Source of the DNA: Reclinomonas americana ATCC 50394
Taxonomy: Eukaryota; Jakobida; Jakobea; Jakobida
Length of the DNA stretch: 64,000 nt
Direction of reading: 5' to 3'
Assembly (NCBI GenBank): GCA_048213135.1
Contig: PS015054.1
Span: 195,812 to 259,811 of the forward strand
In this document: piece after piece, positions 10,730 through 21,176 of the stretch
How positions within the stretch are numbered: the first letter of the stretch is position 1
How the letters are laid out: each line of letters begins with the position of its first letter
Made by a program: the position numbers and the translations under genes
The notes under the pieces: model-generated
What the model was told of the DNA's origin: nothing
What the model saw: only the letters and a program-made list of their open reading frames with translations
The model's database searches: none

Positions 10730-13424
10730 CTACTCATCATCCTCATTATCAGCTGCCCCATGCGCAGCCTTCGCCGTCGCCGCCAGCACCTGCTTCAGCG
10801 TCGCCTCAGCAGTCGGCATGGAGTCCAACAGCGCGTGACTGTTTTGTGTGTCGAAGAACTGCGATAGACATCCCAGTAAGCCCACCGCATTCATCGATCT
10901 ATCTCACCGCCCCATGGCCACCAACTCACCATGTTCGGAATGCGATCGCCAAAGTACACCTTGGTGTTGTTGGCCTGCACAAGCATGCCAAGCTCAGCAT
11001 CAAAGTCTCGCTCGTGCCCCACACAAACACTACACAACACGCACCACCGCTCGGATCATTTCCAGCGTGAGGAACTCCTTTGTGAGTTGCAAGCTGTGAA
11101 GAGCTGTGAGGAAATTGAGCAATAAGAGTCCATCACATCGTATCACTCTCACCGATTGGCTTCGGCCTCCTTCATCGCCGTGTCTGCACCGCGACGCCAA
11201 TGTCAGCAACCACACATGTATCAACAAAAATGCCACGACGCAACAGTGCCGCGCATCCGCGCGATGCTTCTCCTTGGCCAGCTGGATGGCATCCTCAATC
11301 TCTGCAATCTTGCGTCGCGCCTCCTTTTCGGCAATCTCCATCTCCATGTTGATGCGTGACACCTGCGCCGGGAACAGTCAGCGACGGCAGTCCACTTCCC
11401 CCGCTGTCAGTCGAAATACCTCAGCAATCTTCTCTGCGCCGATGCGAGCCTTTTGCCGCTCCGTCTCCGCCTCACGCTCCACCACCTGTGCGTGCATCGT
11501 CAACAACACAAAGAATCCACATTCAACACGTCGATATGCGCAACCTTTTGCCGTTCGACGGCAATCAGCAGCTGCGATTTCTGGTTCTCCATGTCCTCGT
11601 ACTGCATGTCAACAAGTCAGCACACTGACACGACAACGCGAGGGCGCACACAAACAACTCACGCTCTTCGCGATGCTCGGACTCAATCGCGGCTTGGTGA
11701 TGCGAACCGACCTGCAAGAACCACAACGTGAGATGTAAAGTGCAACACAGAGGATGGCACTAGTTTGTCACTTCGCACACTGTGTGTACGACAGAGGGTG
11801 AGTGCGTTGCACATATGCTTCCACACACAACACAGGAACAAACGCACAGACTGTGCAAGCGAAACGCGCAGGTGAGTGACCATCACGCTGATACAAAAGA
11901 GCACCGCATGCACGCACTTTCAATGCCAGTGTCGTACTTGTCACAGTTGGATTGCAAGGCCTACGAACATCTCATATTGTCAGCAGCAGCGCCACTGCCA
12001 CGGCGGACAATCGCTCTGAACTTACACACCTGCAACTGTATGGAATATGTCAGCAATCACTGCATGCAAGAACAACACTCACTGGGCACGCAACGAGCAG
12101 ATCGTCGAGAGTGCCGAATTTCTGCAGACAGTTTTCGATGAGCACGAGCGGGAGTCGCGCATCAAAGACAGCAGATGAACGCAACGGTAATGTACACTTC
12201 TGTGAGGGTGGACTGCGAGCAGAACCTGCATTGCTTGCGCGGTAAGCATGCAGTGAGGCCATGGAAGACGAGACAGACAACACAACTGATTCATCTCGTG
12301 GTGAACTGTTTGCGAAAGTCACGTACGGTCAGTCTGCACGAAAGACGATGTGACACGAACACAAAGAAGCTGCACACAAGGAGTCAGTACAGGCGTGACA
12401 CAGACTCAGCAACAACAGTTGCTCACCGAAACTGCGATCGAATATCAGCGGCTTGTCGTAGTCGGGGCTGCGCAGCGACAGACGGAAGTGAGCAAAGCAG
12501 ACGGGGCGCAGTTCGTCGTCGCTTCACGCACGTGTACTCCTGCAATCATGGTTGTGAGCTACAACATGGATAACAGAGGACGCGTACTTGCAGAGACACA
12601 GACCTTCACAGTGGCAAGCACGTGTGACTTGCGCAGTCGACTGCCCACAGAGAGAGGCGAGGTAAGCATGCAGCGAGACAACTGGCGAAGGATGAAGCAC
12701 GGAACTTGACAACCTCGATCTTGGCGAACTCAACCTGCAAGCCACAGATGAGAAGCAGGAATGGCAGGCCGACGCAACACCAAGCACTTTGTTACCATGA
12801 CGCCACCACTGGTGCCGCACGGCACATTGGTCTGCCCACAGCAATCAGTAATCAACTCACAACAGCACTCGGAACAAGATAACGCACCACCGAGTCGGTC
12901 TGTTCCACGCACACGCACGCAGTGAGCAACGCAGCACATCACAACGAGAAGAGAACCCACGTGCCACACGCACCTGCGTAGTTGTCTGCACAAACTGCAC
13001 GCTGTCGAGCACCGGAACCTTCCAGTGGAAACCAGGTTCTGTGATGTAGTTCTGCAGCGCTCCACCACTGACGTGCGAAAGCAGTCAGTGCGCTGCGTGC
13101 ACCACGCGTGTCGCGGCAAACCACCACACACCGATAGTACACTCCCACATGCCTGTCGATGCGGAGAGAGCGATGCAATCAAACGAAATTGAGCGCACAC
13201 ACAGTGAGAGAGAGAGAGAGATGAACGGAAGCACAAACCCCTCAGGCACAGTCTGCAGCGATACAGTGAGACTCACGACGCAATGCGAGTGCCATGCAGA
13301 CGCGCAACGCAACATGCAGTCCTGTTTGCGACAAGACGAGAACAAGAATGACCAGCGTGACCATGACGCCTGTGCGGAAGGCGCCACCACTGCCAGCCGC
13401 CGGTGCACCAGGACCCTGACGCAT
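10730..13424 (-). CDS. ERLIN: Erlin (ER lipid-raft SPFH/prohibitin-domain protein)
   Basis: About 20 short exons on the minus strand, ATG 13424 to stop 10730. Erlins are ER-membrane SPFH proteins that assemble into large rings and bring the RNF170 ligase to IP3 receptors in animals. The reconstructed protein aligns with erlins from end to end: an N-terminal membrane segment (VMVTLVILVLVLSQTG), EGHVGVYYRGGAL, NVPCGTSGGVM, PDYDKPLIFDRS, HHEMNQLFCS, VRITKPRLSPSI, YEDMENQKSQLL, VVEREAETERQKA, HYTAMKEAEANR, TKVYFGDRIPNM. At least five introns start GTTGCG. One exon is only 6 nt (see separate entry). The junction near 11720-11930 is not settled; an extra microexon there is possible. The C-terminal tail is short and acidic. 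Confidence 0.9.
12030..12035 (-). other. Predicted 6-nt microexon (Leu-Gln) of erlin
   Basis: On the minus strand TTGCAG is flanked by an acceptor (ttccatacag) and a donor (gtgtgtaag). Including it gives DDLL-LQ-ALQSNC. This keeps the residue count of the erlin segment between the E-V-Y-I motif and the ALQ motif. It also splits one otherwise double-length intron of about 130 nt into two of about 60 nt, the usual size here. Confidence 0.55.
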
Positions 13425-13674
13425 TGTCTCTGCTCAAAACAACACACAAACAATCGAAAGCGATGGACTAATGAACAACGAAAACACGTGTTGACTGAAA
13501 TCCACGTGGCGTGTTTTCTCGAGTCGCCTTCTGCGTTTCATTCATCGCCGTATCGCAACAGCAGCAGCAGGCAGAGGTGGCGGAGGCACAGTCGCCAAAA
13601 CAAGACCGTCAGTCTTCGTCCATCGCGCAGCGACCAGCGCAGGCCTCTCGGATCGACAGATATCGACAGAAGGA

Positions 13675-14719
13675 TCATCGTCGTCGCTTCTTGCTGTTCT
13701 CCTTCTTTGCCGTCGTCTTCTTCTTCTCCTTCTCCGCCGCCTTCTTGTTCTTCTTCTTCTTCTTGTTGCTGTTGCTGTCGTTGTTGTTGTTGCTGCTCTC
13801 ATCGTCATCGGCAAGGTGCGCCTCATGCCAGCAATTTCCGACACCGACTGTGGCACGACAGAAGCGGTTGCACTTGTGCGGCTCCTGCGCGCACAGCTCC
13901 GCGCAACAGTGCGGTTGATCGTAGCACTGCAAGCGCAATGAGCATGACAGCAGCACTTACAGAGATGATGAACACAACGCAACTGCTTCCAGACACAAAT
14001 GCGCCTCCTTGACAGCCCCGCACAGGCGACTCGTCAGCGCCACCCACATGTCGCACTGTGCGGGAGCGAGGATGCCATCGTCGTCCAGCGGAGAAGGCGA
14101 AGGCGGAGGAGGAGCACGCTTCTTCTTTGTCTTTTTCTCCTTCTTCAACTCGGACTCCATCAACTTGCGCTCCGCGTGCATCCGATCGCTCCACTGCACC
14201 GAGCGCTTGAACGTCGACGTCGTGGACGACGACGCGACGCCGGACGGAAGCGGCGGCTCGACACTCCACGGGTCCTGTGGTGTGACATGATGAGTCGGAT
14301 ATCGCGAGCATGCATGTTGTGACACACACACGCACCATGAAGCAGTCCAGTGGGCGCCCATTCGCCGCACAGTAGTGTGCGCATTGACGGAAGCGGTGAG
14401 GTGCAGCACCGCACCAGTCGATGCACGCCAAAGGACTGGCAGTGCACTGTGCGAAAAAACAAAAAGAGAAATCAATTACTTTCACGCACACACGCACGTG
14501 CGCCACTGTACGCACTCGTGTCATGAACGCGCCCTCGTCCAGTGGAGGCCGGAACTTGGCTGCTGCTTGCTGCTGCTGCTGTTGTTCCTCACTTGCAGAA
14601 GAGTCGTCTTCCTCGACGAAAACGATTGCTGGCCGCTGGTGCATTGCATGTGCCACGCAGCAGAGGCACACAACCACCAAGAAGAGCACCAAGAGAAGCA
14701 GCTGGCGTGGAAGCCGCAT
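13675..14719 (-). CDS. Secreted cysteine-rich protein with Lys-rich tail
   Basis: Four exons on minus: start 14719, stop 13675, about 260 aa. The N-terminus is a strong signal peptide (MRLPRQLLLLVLFLVVVCLCC...AHA) followed by a Glu/Gln-rich stretch. Three Cys-rich blocks follow with similar spacing. The first is CTASPLACIDWCGAAPHRFRQC and includes CAHYCAANG. The second is CDMWVALTSRLCG. The third runs from CYDQPHCCAELC to CNRFC. Each resembles a small C-x(5-8)-C-x(3)-C disulphide unit. The mature C-terminus is unusually Lys-rich (KKKKKNKKAAEKEKKKTT). One junction uses a GTTGCG donor (EA-CYDQ). I do not recognise the family. It is divergent from the G-alpha gene, with 81 bp between starts. Confidence 0.75.
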
Positions 14720-14800
14720 TAATGAGAAAAGCAGAGATCGCCAGTCGAGTGAATGGACCGCGGATTATCAAATCATCTTTCCTTATCATCATCTGTCAGC
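14720..14800. promoter_or_regulatory. 81-bp divergent intergenic region (candidate bidirectional promoter)
   Basis: Start codons of the secreted Cys-rich gene (14719, -) and the G-alpha gene (14801, +) lie 81 bp apart. The stretch is AT-richer than its surroundings (TTATCAAATCATC, CCTTATCATCATC) and has no clear TATA box. Confidence 0.5.
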
Positions 14801-16609
14801 ATGGGCTTGTGCGCATCGGCACCGGTGGATCCGGAGGGAGCGCGGCGGGATACGGAGATCTCGCGCAACCTGAAGAAGGTTTGTGTCTGTGTGTTTGTGT
14901 GTGTTTGTGTGTGATTAGTACGCATGCAATGTGTGAGTGAGTGTGTGTGCGTTGCTGTGTCTCTGCTGGCGGTCATGTATGTGTGTGTGCGTGCGTGACG
15001 TGGAGTGCGTGAGGGGCAGTGTGTGTGTGCGCCATGGAGCCGAGTAATGTCGCGCGTGTGTGTTCTCTTTTTTCTCTCTCCTCTTGCGCGCTCTCCCTTT
15101 CCACCCTCTGTCATATCGTTGCCTGTGTCTTCCGCCTCTCTTTCTTTGTGTGTGAGTGATTGCGTGTGTGTGTGTCCCTGTCTGCCAGTGCGAAAATAAC
15201 ACCACTTCTCACTCCGCTTGTACACGCACACACACACACAGGATCGCAAGGAGATGGAGAGCGAGATCAAGCTGCTGCTGCTCGGCGCTGGTGAATCCGG
15301 CAAGTCGACCATTTTCAAGCAGATGAAGATTATCCACCACAATGGGTGCGAAAACTCACCTCTCCGCGGCTCACACACTCACTCATACATACACTAACCT
15401 TTTGCCTGTGTGTTGCGTACGTGCACAGATTCCAGCCGCGTGATTGCCTGCAGTTCAAGCAGATCATTTACGCCAACATTCTGCAAGTTCAGTTCACAAT
15501 CATCACTCTTCCCGTCCTCCACTCGTGTCTCACCTCTTTCTTCTATGCAGTCCATGCGCGTGCTCATCTCGGCCGCGCAAAAGCTCGGCATCCCGGTGGA
15601 GCCGCAGAACCGCGACCGCGCGCAGCGCATCATGTCGTTCTCGGACGCGCAGATCATCCAGAACATCATGACCATCATGACGCCAGAGATGGGTCGTGAC
15701 ATTGCGCTGCTGGTTCGTGCATGTTTGCGCCGTGTGCTGAGCCTTTTCTATACTCGGTCGCTCATCTTGGGGTCTGTGTAGTGGCGCGATTCGGGCATTC
15801 TGGAGACGTTTAAGCGACGCGCCGAGTTCCAGCTGAACGATTCCGCCGAGTACTACTTCAACGAGATTGAGCGCATCTGCGTGGCGTCGTACATCCCCAC
15901 CCGCCAGGATGTGCTGCGCTCGCGTGTCAAGACCGTGGGTATCACGGAGGAAGAGTTCGAGATCGAGGGCCACAAGTTCCGCATGTTTGACGTCGGTGGT
16001 CAGCGCACGGAGCGCCGCAAGTGGATTCACGTGTTCGACGATGTCACCGCCATCATCTTCGTCACTGCCTTGTCAGAATTCGACCAGAAGCTGATTGAGG
16101 ACGGCACCACCAACCGTATGGAGGAGTCGCTGACACTGTTTGACGAGATCTGCAATCACCGTCTCTTCCAGTCAACACCCATCATCATCTTCTTCAACAA
16201 GACCGACTTGTTCGAGCGCAAGATGCACGAGGTCTGTAGAGGCAGATGTGCATCTAGTTTCACTCGCCCCACCGCTCACACTTGTCTTCTGTTCGCAGGG
16301 CGCCGAGCTGGCCAGGTACTTCCCCGACTACTCGGGCGGCCAGGACATTCCCAAGGCCAAGATGTTCATCGAGGGCCTCTTCCTCGCACGCAACCGCCAG
16401 CCACACCGCACCATCTACTCCAACTTCACGTGCGCCACGGACACGCAGAACATCACCACCGTGTTCAACGCCACGAAGGACATTATTCTGCGAAAAGGTC
16501 TGTTTTGTTTGCTTCTTTGTGAATGTGTCTGCAGGAGAAGAGGATGCTCATGTGTGTGTGTGTGTGTGTGTGCGACAATGCAGCTCTCGAGGATGCCAAC
16601 CTCACGTAA
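14801..16609 (+). CDS. Heterotrimeric G-protein alpha subunit
   Basis: join(14801..14878,15242..15345,15429..15486,15551..15712,15782..16231,16299..16497,16584..16609), 358 aa, all phases closed. All nucleotide-binding motifs are present: P-loop GAGESGKS, switch [10 protein letters not shown], switch [22 protein letters not shown] and FTCATDTQN. Gly2 after MG allows N-myristoylation, and Cys4 (MGLC) could be palmitoylated. So it should sit at the plasma membrane with Gbeta-gamma and a GPCR. The extreme C-terminus, which selects the receptor, is ALEDANLT. It has no Cys at -4, so pertussis toxin should not modify it. The sequence matches no standard Gi/Gs/Gq/G12 ending. The first intron (362 nt) is long for this region and rich in TG and TC repeats. 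No intron in this gene uses a GTTGCG donor. Confidence 0.97.
14879..15241 (+). repeat. TG/TC-rich long intron 1 of the G-alpha gene
   Basis: A 363-nt intron made of (TG)n and (TC)n runs on the coding strand, ending with (CA)n before the acceptor. It is several times longer than the other introns of this gene (60-83 nt). Confidence 0.7.
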
Positions 16610-16954
16610 GCCGAGGTGCAACTTTCGCTTTTGATACTCGTCTATTCTGTATTTTTCCACCCTTTTTTCCATCCTCCACCGTCTTTGCCATCACCACCAT
16701 CACCGCCACCGCCCGCCTGCCACACAATTGACGTCCTCCGCTGGAGAAACAGAGCATTTGTTTTCTCCTCTGGCAAGGCTGTTGCTATCTGTGTGTGTGC
16801 GCGTGCGCGTGCGTGTGCATGCGTGTGTGTGTGTGTAGAGGCGTGTGTGAACCCACTTTCCCGTCTGTCGAAAACTCCCCTCTGAAATGCAAGGAAAGAG
16901 AGACTGCTGTTACATTCTCGGGGGCTGCGCTGTTATTTTCTCTCCAACCCCCAG
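16610..16954. other. Convergent 3' intergenic region with GT repeat
   Basis: 345 bp between the G-alpha stop and the stop of the next minus-strand gene. It has T/C-rich and CCACC-rich tracts around 16660-16710 and a (GT/GC)n run at about 16790-16838. I see no exon. Confidence 0.5.
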
Positions 16955-18096
16955 CTACTTGGATCCACCACCTGCCGCAACCTCGGCCGCCGAATCGTCG
17001 TGTGCTGGTGGTGCTGACACGGACAACTTGACAGCGGAGGCCGGCAGATCGTCGTGTATGCCCTGTGCAGTGAGTTGTATTAGCGAGTGCGCAGAGAGTA
17101 CGCGCAAATAGGGGTGCAAGTGCGCAACAGAGGGGCCGCCACCACCGCCACCACCCGTCATCGCTCGGGTCTTTTTCAGGAATGAGCTCACATCGTCCAA
17201 GTTGGCGAAATCGTCGCCCTCCTCCAACACAATGTGTTGCTCCAGTTGACGCAGCGTGTTCTGCAGCAGTCGCCGCGTGTGAGCGAGACAGTGTGCAGCA
17301 GAGCGCACACGAGCACGAAGATGCACACCTTGAGCATCTTGTCAAACTCCTCGCGAATGACCTCCATTTTCTCCTGGTGCTGCTTGAGAATGCGATCCTG
17401 CCGTGCAATCTCCTCATCCAGCTCCTTCTTGTACTGCTCCGTCTCAATGTGCCGCAAGTCCAATCGATCTGCACTCACCGAGTCAGCAAGGGAGAGAGAG
17501 AGAGAAGGAAGAGAGGGAAGAAGGGAGCGGACCGATAAGTTCGATTCTTTCGTTTTCCAGCTGGTTGATGCGGTCGCACAGCTCATCCTGCCTCTGCTTG
17601 TATTGTCTGCACCGCATGTAAGAGTGAGCGATCGTGAGAGCAAACGAGCGAGCACACAGTCGTGGCTGCGTACCTTGTGAGATCTTGAAACACGTCCTTG
17701 GCATCGCTCTTGGTCTGCACAAACGTGCCCTTCAGCATTGCCAACTGGCTCTGCAACTCAGACCTGCCCGCTCGCTGCTCGTTACGATGTTGCTCAGCCA
17801 GCACTGAGCGTTGCGCGCGTGAGACTCGGGAAGCAAGCAAGAAGCAGCAGAAGTAATTCGCAACTGACAGCTCTCTGCAACGCCTCAATCTCCGCACACC
17901 GCCGTGTGTACAACTCCTCCGGTGTCGGCCCATTGGCGCCCTCATCGTCTCCTCCCTTCTTCTTCTGCGCACGTGTGTGACCATCAGTCACATGATGTGG
18001 TGACGCGTCGTGACACACACACACACTGACACAATAACGCACCCCCTTCTTGCCCTTGCCGCCCTTGCCTCCCTTCTTTCCCTTTTTCGGTGGCAT
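16955..18096 (-). CDS. Coiled-coil protein resembling DRC12/CCDC153 (nexin-dynein regulatory complex)
   Basis: About seven exons, start 18096 (MPPKKGKKGGKGGKGKKG), stop 16955. The basic Lys/Gly start, followed by about 150 residues of heptad coiled coil, is the layout of DRC12/CCDC153 in motile cilia. Coiled-coil pieces include TPEELYTRRCAEIEALQRA, LAEQHRNEQRAGRSELQSQL, ELCDRINQLENERIEL and KKELDEEIARQDRILKQHQ. It then has HIVLEEGDDFANLDDVSSFL, a Gly run, and an Ala/Ser-rich tail ending GGGSK. The similarity is one of composition and layout, not a diagnostic motif, so the ciliary role is an inference. An alternative start upstream in frame exists at about 18174, but MPPKKG fits better. Confidence 0.65.
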
Positions 18097-18195
18097 GTGT
18101 GCGCCGCTCTCTGTCTCCCTCTTCCCCTCTTTGTTGTTGTTGCTGCGTGCGTGTGCGCCAACGGCTACGTCCACGTGATGGCCCGAGTGTCACAT

Positions 18196-18923
18196 TCACT
18201 CATCACCAATCGCCGCCGTCATTGGCGGACTTTGCAGCGCGTCTGTGTGGAAGTTGTACGGCCTTGCGGGTGGAGCCATGTGCAACCGGCGCTCCCATCG
18301 CATCTACACGCGGCAACCAACGTAAGAAATCGCGTCATGCAGAATGCAGAGAATACGGAACGCACCCGATCTTCCGGTGTCGGTGCCCGCTGTGTGATCT
18401 CCAAGTTGGAATTGGCCGACGACGAAGCCGCCTCGTAGACTGTGCGGAAGCGGTCCTCCAGTCGTTGCAGTGGCACAGACAACTTGGCGCCCGGACGCAG
18501 TCGCTCACGTCGCAGCGGGTCGGCCGATGGAACATACACCTCGCGAATGCGCTTGGGCGCGCGCTGAAAGAGCCTGCACGATGGGTGAGTGGGAATATGT
18601 GGCGAGGTGAGAAGGGGAGGGAGGAATACGCAACTCGCGCGCCTTGATGCTCGGGAAGGTGTGTGGCGGGTCATTGGGGTACGGAATTACATGGTGTGGA
18701 ATGTTGGAGCGCGAAGTAAGACGGTACTGTTCCATGTCACTGTAGCGTGCATCTTAGTGAGCATGCTGCTTCGCAGACACTCACTCGCGAGCGCGCACAC
18801 ACACCTCGGAGGCGTGAAATAGTGTGGTCGCTCGCCAAAGAATGGGCTCACGGGCGCCGCACGCATCACTCGCTGCTTTGCCGCCTGCTCTCTCCACACA
18901 CACACACGTACCCACTGAAGCAT
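18196..18923 (-). CDS. Small conserved-looking protein, unrecognised; possible axonemal protein
   Basis: complement(join(18196..18303,18366..18573,18635..18739,18805..18872,18912..18923)), 166 aa, phases closed. Pieces include VSPFFGERPHYFTPPSD, MEQYRLTSRSNIPHH, NDPPHTFPSIKARE, FQRAPKRIREVYVPSADP and MRWERRLHMAPPARPYNF. It is rich in Pro, Arg and Tyr with few hydrophobic runs. This is the style of small microtubule-inner proteins, but I cannot name a family. The 12-nt first exon (MLQW) depends on a 39-nt intron with donor GTACGT. A start at an internal ATG, such as MRAAPV at about 18866 or MEQYRL at 18735, is possible. One intron begins GTTGCG (18634). It lies next to the DRC12-like gene on the same strand. 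Confidence 0.6.
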
Positions 18924-18946
18924 GAGTGCATTGTGCACAGCTCTCC

Positions 18947-19117
18947 TCACAATGCACGCACACACACAACTCTTTCGACCACACTCCACAGCAGACTTTG
19001 CAGTGGCAGCCGCCCTCGTCGTCGCTGCTGGTTGACTTGCCGTGTGTGTGCTGTCACGCTGGTGAAGAGGCCCAGTGAGACCGCCATTACGCACAGCAGG
19101 GTCGCCGCCGAGAGCAT
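18947..19117 (-). CDS. Possible 56-aa hydrophobic ORF
   Basis: An open frame on minus starts MLSAATLLCVMAVSLGLFTSV and ends at 18947. The N-terminus reads as a signal peptide or single transmembrane segment, then an Arg-rich stretch (NQQRRRGRLPLQ). It lies just upstream of the preceding small gene and could be its 5' exon, a separate micropeptide, or chance. No splice path joining it in phase was established. Confidence 0.25.
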   Translation of the reverse strand: MLSAATLLCVMAVSLGLFTSVTAHTRQVNQQRRRGRLPLQSLLWSVVERVVCVRAL

Positions 19118-19387
19118 GCTTGTTGATTGTGTTTTGCAGTGTGAATTGGCGGTTTTTTGGACCGTTCAATGCGTCTGTTTTTTCTCCGAGGCGAGAGAAA
19201 GAGACAAGAAATGCCCTCGTGTGTGCGTGCACGATCGCCCACTGAGAGACGGCACGCAAACTGTGATTCACTGCATGTGCGCCTGGCGAGTTGAATCGCC
19301 ACCGAAGCGGTTTCTCTTTTGCTGGTGGTGGTGATTCGGAGCTCTCATTCACAATTTGTTTTGCATCGACGTTGGTGTGAGGTGGCA

Positions 19388-21095
19388 ATGAGGCGATCTG
19401 TGTTTACATTGGTTGGCGTCGCGCTGTTGTTGGTGGTGGCGGTGGTGGTGGTGGTGTCGGCGGAGGAGCTGCATCATCCGGAGGATCCGCTGGTGGCGAC
19501 GGCGTGCGAGGGGCGCACGGCCGCACTGCAGTGCCCTCTCGGTCAGCATGTGAGTGTGCGACATGCTTCATACCGACCGGCAGTTGGCGCCGAGTGCCCA
19601 GTTGGTGGCGACGGTCTCGCGCCGGGCGTCGGCATGACCAGCAAGATGGTCTCGCGCGGACGCGATCCGATTGCCTGCCGCAGGTGTGTGTATGTTCCTG
19701 TCCCTCTTTGCCTCGATCGTCTTCATAGTTCTTCCGTCCTCATCACCTCTCTCTCTCTCTCTCTCTCCACGCAGTCCGTTTGTGGTGACGGACCGCTTGA
19801 CGGCGCTGTGCTCCGATATTGAGCGCAGCTTCTGCTCTGATTTGGTTCGCGACAAGAACTTTGGCGTGCTGTGTCCGCACACGCCCCAGTTGCTGGAGGT
19901 TCTCTACGACTGCGTCGACAACTCGCCGACAGTGGCCATCGCCACTGTCAAGGCTTGCGAAGGAGCCGGCGTCGTCCTCGAATGCTCCGAAGGCGAATCG
20001 ATCACCATTCACTCGGCGTTCCTGTCGGCGGCCGGCCCCACCGACTGCCCGAACCCACTCACGATGCCGACTGCGTCGGGGGCCGCCAGTGCCACCGCCG
20101 CCGGCCAGGAGGAGGAGGAGGATGCCAGCGACAGCTTTGATGGCGACGAGGAGGACTCGTTTGCGGAGCACTGCTCGTGCACCAATGTCGACGCCACCGA
20201 GTTGCTGCAGGAGAAGTGCGACGGAAGCGGCGTTTGCGTGGAGACGCCGAGCTCGCGTCACTTTAACGACTTGTGGGGCTGCTGCAACCACAAGACCGAA
20301 CTGAAGCGCGTGCTGAGTCTGGAGTATTCGTGTGTGCCGCGGGCTCCTCTGCACGTGCGCACCGCCTGTACCGACGACCTGGTGCTGCTGGAGTGCCCGG
20401 CCGGCGAGCATGTGGTGGTCGACAGCGCCGAGATGCGCAAGGCCTCCGAGTCCGACCAGTGCCCAGCGGCCACCCCGGAGCAGCTGCGTCTGCAGGAGGA
20501 GGCCGCCGGCGGTTGGTTCTCGTCATGCGAGGAGAGCATTGACGTGACGTCGGCCATGCAGCAGACGTGCTCCGGCATGGGCCACCGCAGGATTTGCACC
20601 GAGCTCGCTTCGCCTCTGCGCTTCGGCGAGGCCTGCCCGAACACCGAGGTCCTGAGCGTGGTCTTCCACTGCGAGGTCAACTTTGACGGGTACGGCCAGC
20701 TGACCACGGCGGCCGCGGGCAAGAAGAAGAAGAAGGCGACGTCGCCGGACGTGCACGAGCTGATGAACGACGCCATGCGCGTGACGGTGCCGCTGAATGA
20801 GTGGAGCACCGTGGACGAGGACGCAACAGAGGCCGAGGGAGACTCCTCCGCCTCGTCGCTGCTGCGCACGTGGCAGAGCGCCGTCGGATCGGACTCGTGG
20901 TTCACGCTCGACAACTGGTTCCTCGGCTCCGAGGCCGACAGCGAGACGGTGAACGAGGTCGAGCCGCTTATCGACGACGATTCAGCATCCTCCCCGCTGG
21001 ACCTTCCCAGTGGCATTATGAACCCATTCGACAGCGCAGAACGCCGCGAGTGGGGAAGTGTCGCGACGGGTGGTGTGGGAAAATCTAAAAAGTAG
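19388..21095 (+). CDS. Secreted SUEL-type (galactose/rhamnose-binding) lectin-like protein
   Basis: join(19388..19683,19775..21095), 538 aa. A signal peptide (MRRSVFTLVGVALLLVVAVVVVVSAEE) is followed by at least three Cys-rich repeats. Each begins in the form ACEGRTAALQCPLGQHVSV, ACEGAGVVLECSEGESITI or ACTDDLVLLECPAGEHVVV. Each ends in a C-x-G-x-x-x-C segment such as CDGSGVCVE or CSGMGHRRIC plus a ...YDC/YSC/FHC strand. This order matches the SUEL lectin domain (PF02140), which binds galactose or rhamnose. Acidic linkers interrupt the second repeat (QEEEEDASDSFDGDEEDSF). The C-terminal 150 residues are acidic/Ser-rich with no transmembrane segment, so it is probably released or wall-bound. 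Sugar-binding residues cannot be confirmed by eye. Confidence 0.75.
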
Positions 21096-21176
21096 TGAAC
21101 GCAACTTCTGCGCCTGTCCTGTGTACAACCCGCGCAGTCAGACGGAGACGAAGGGAGGAAGGGTGAGAGGTACAGG

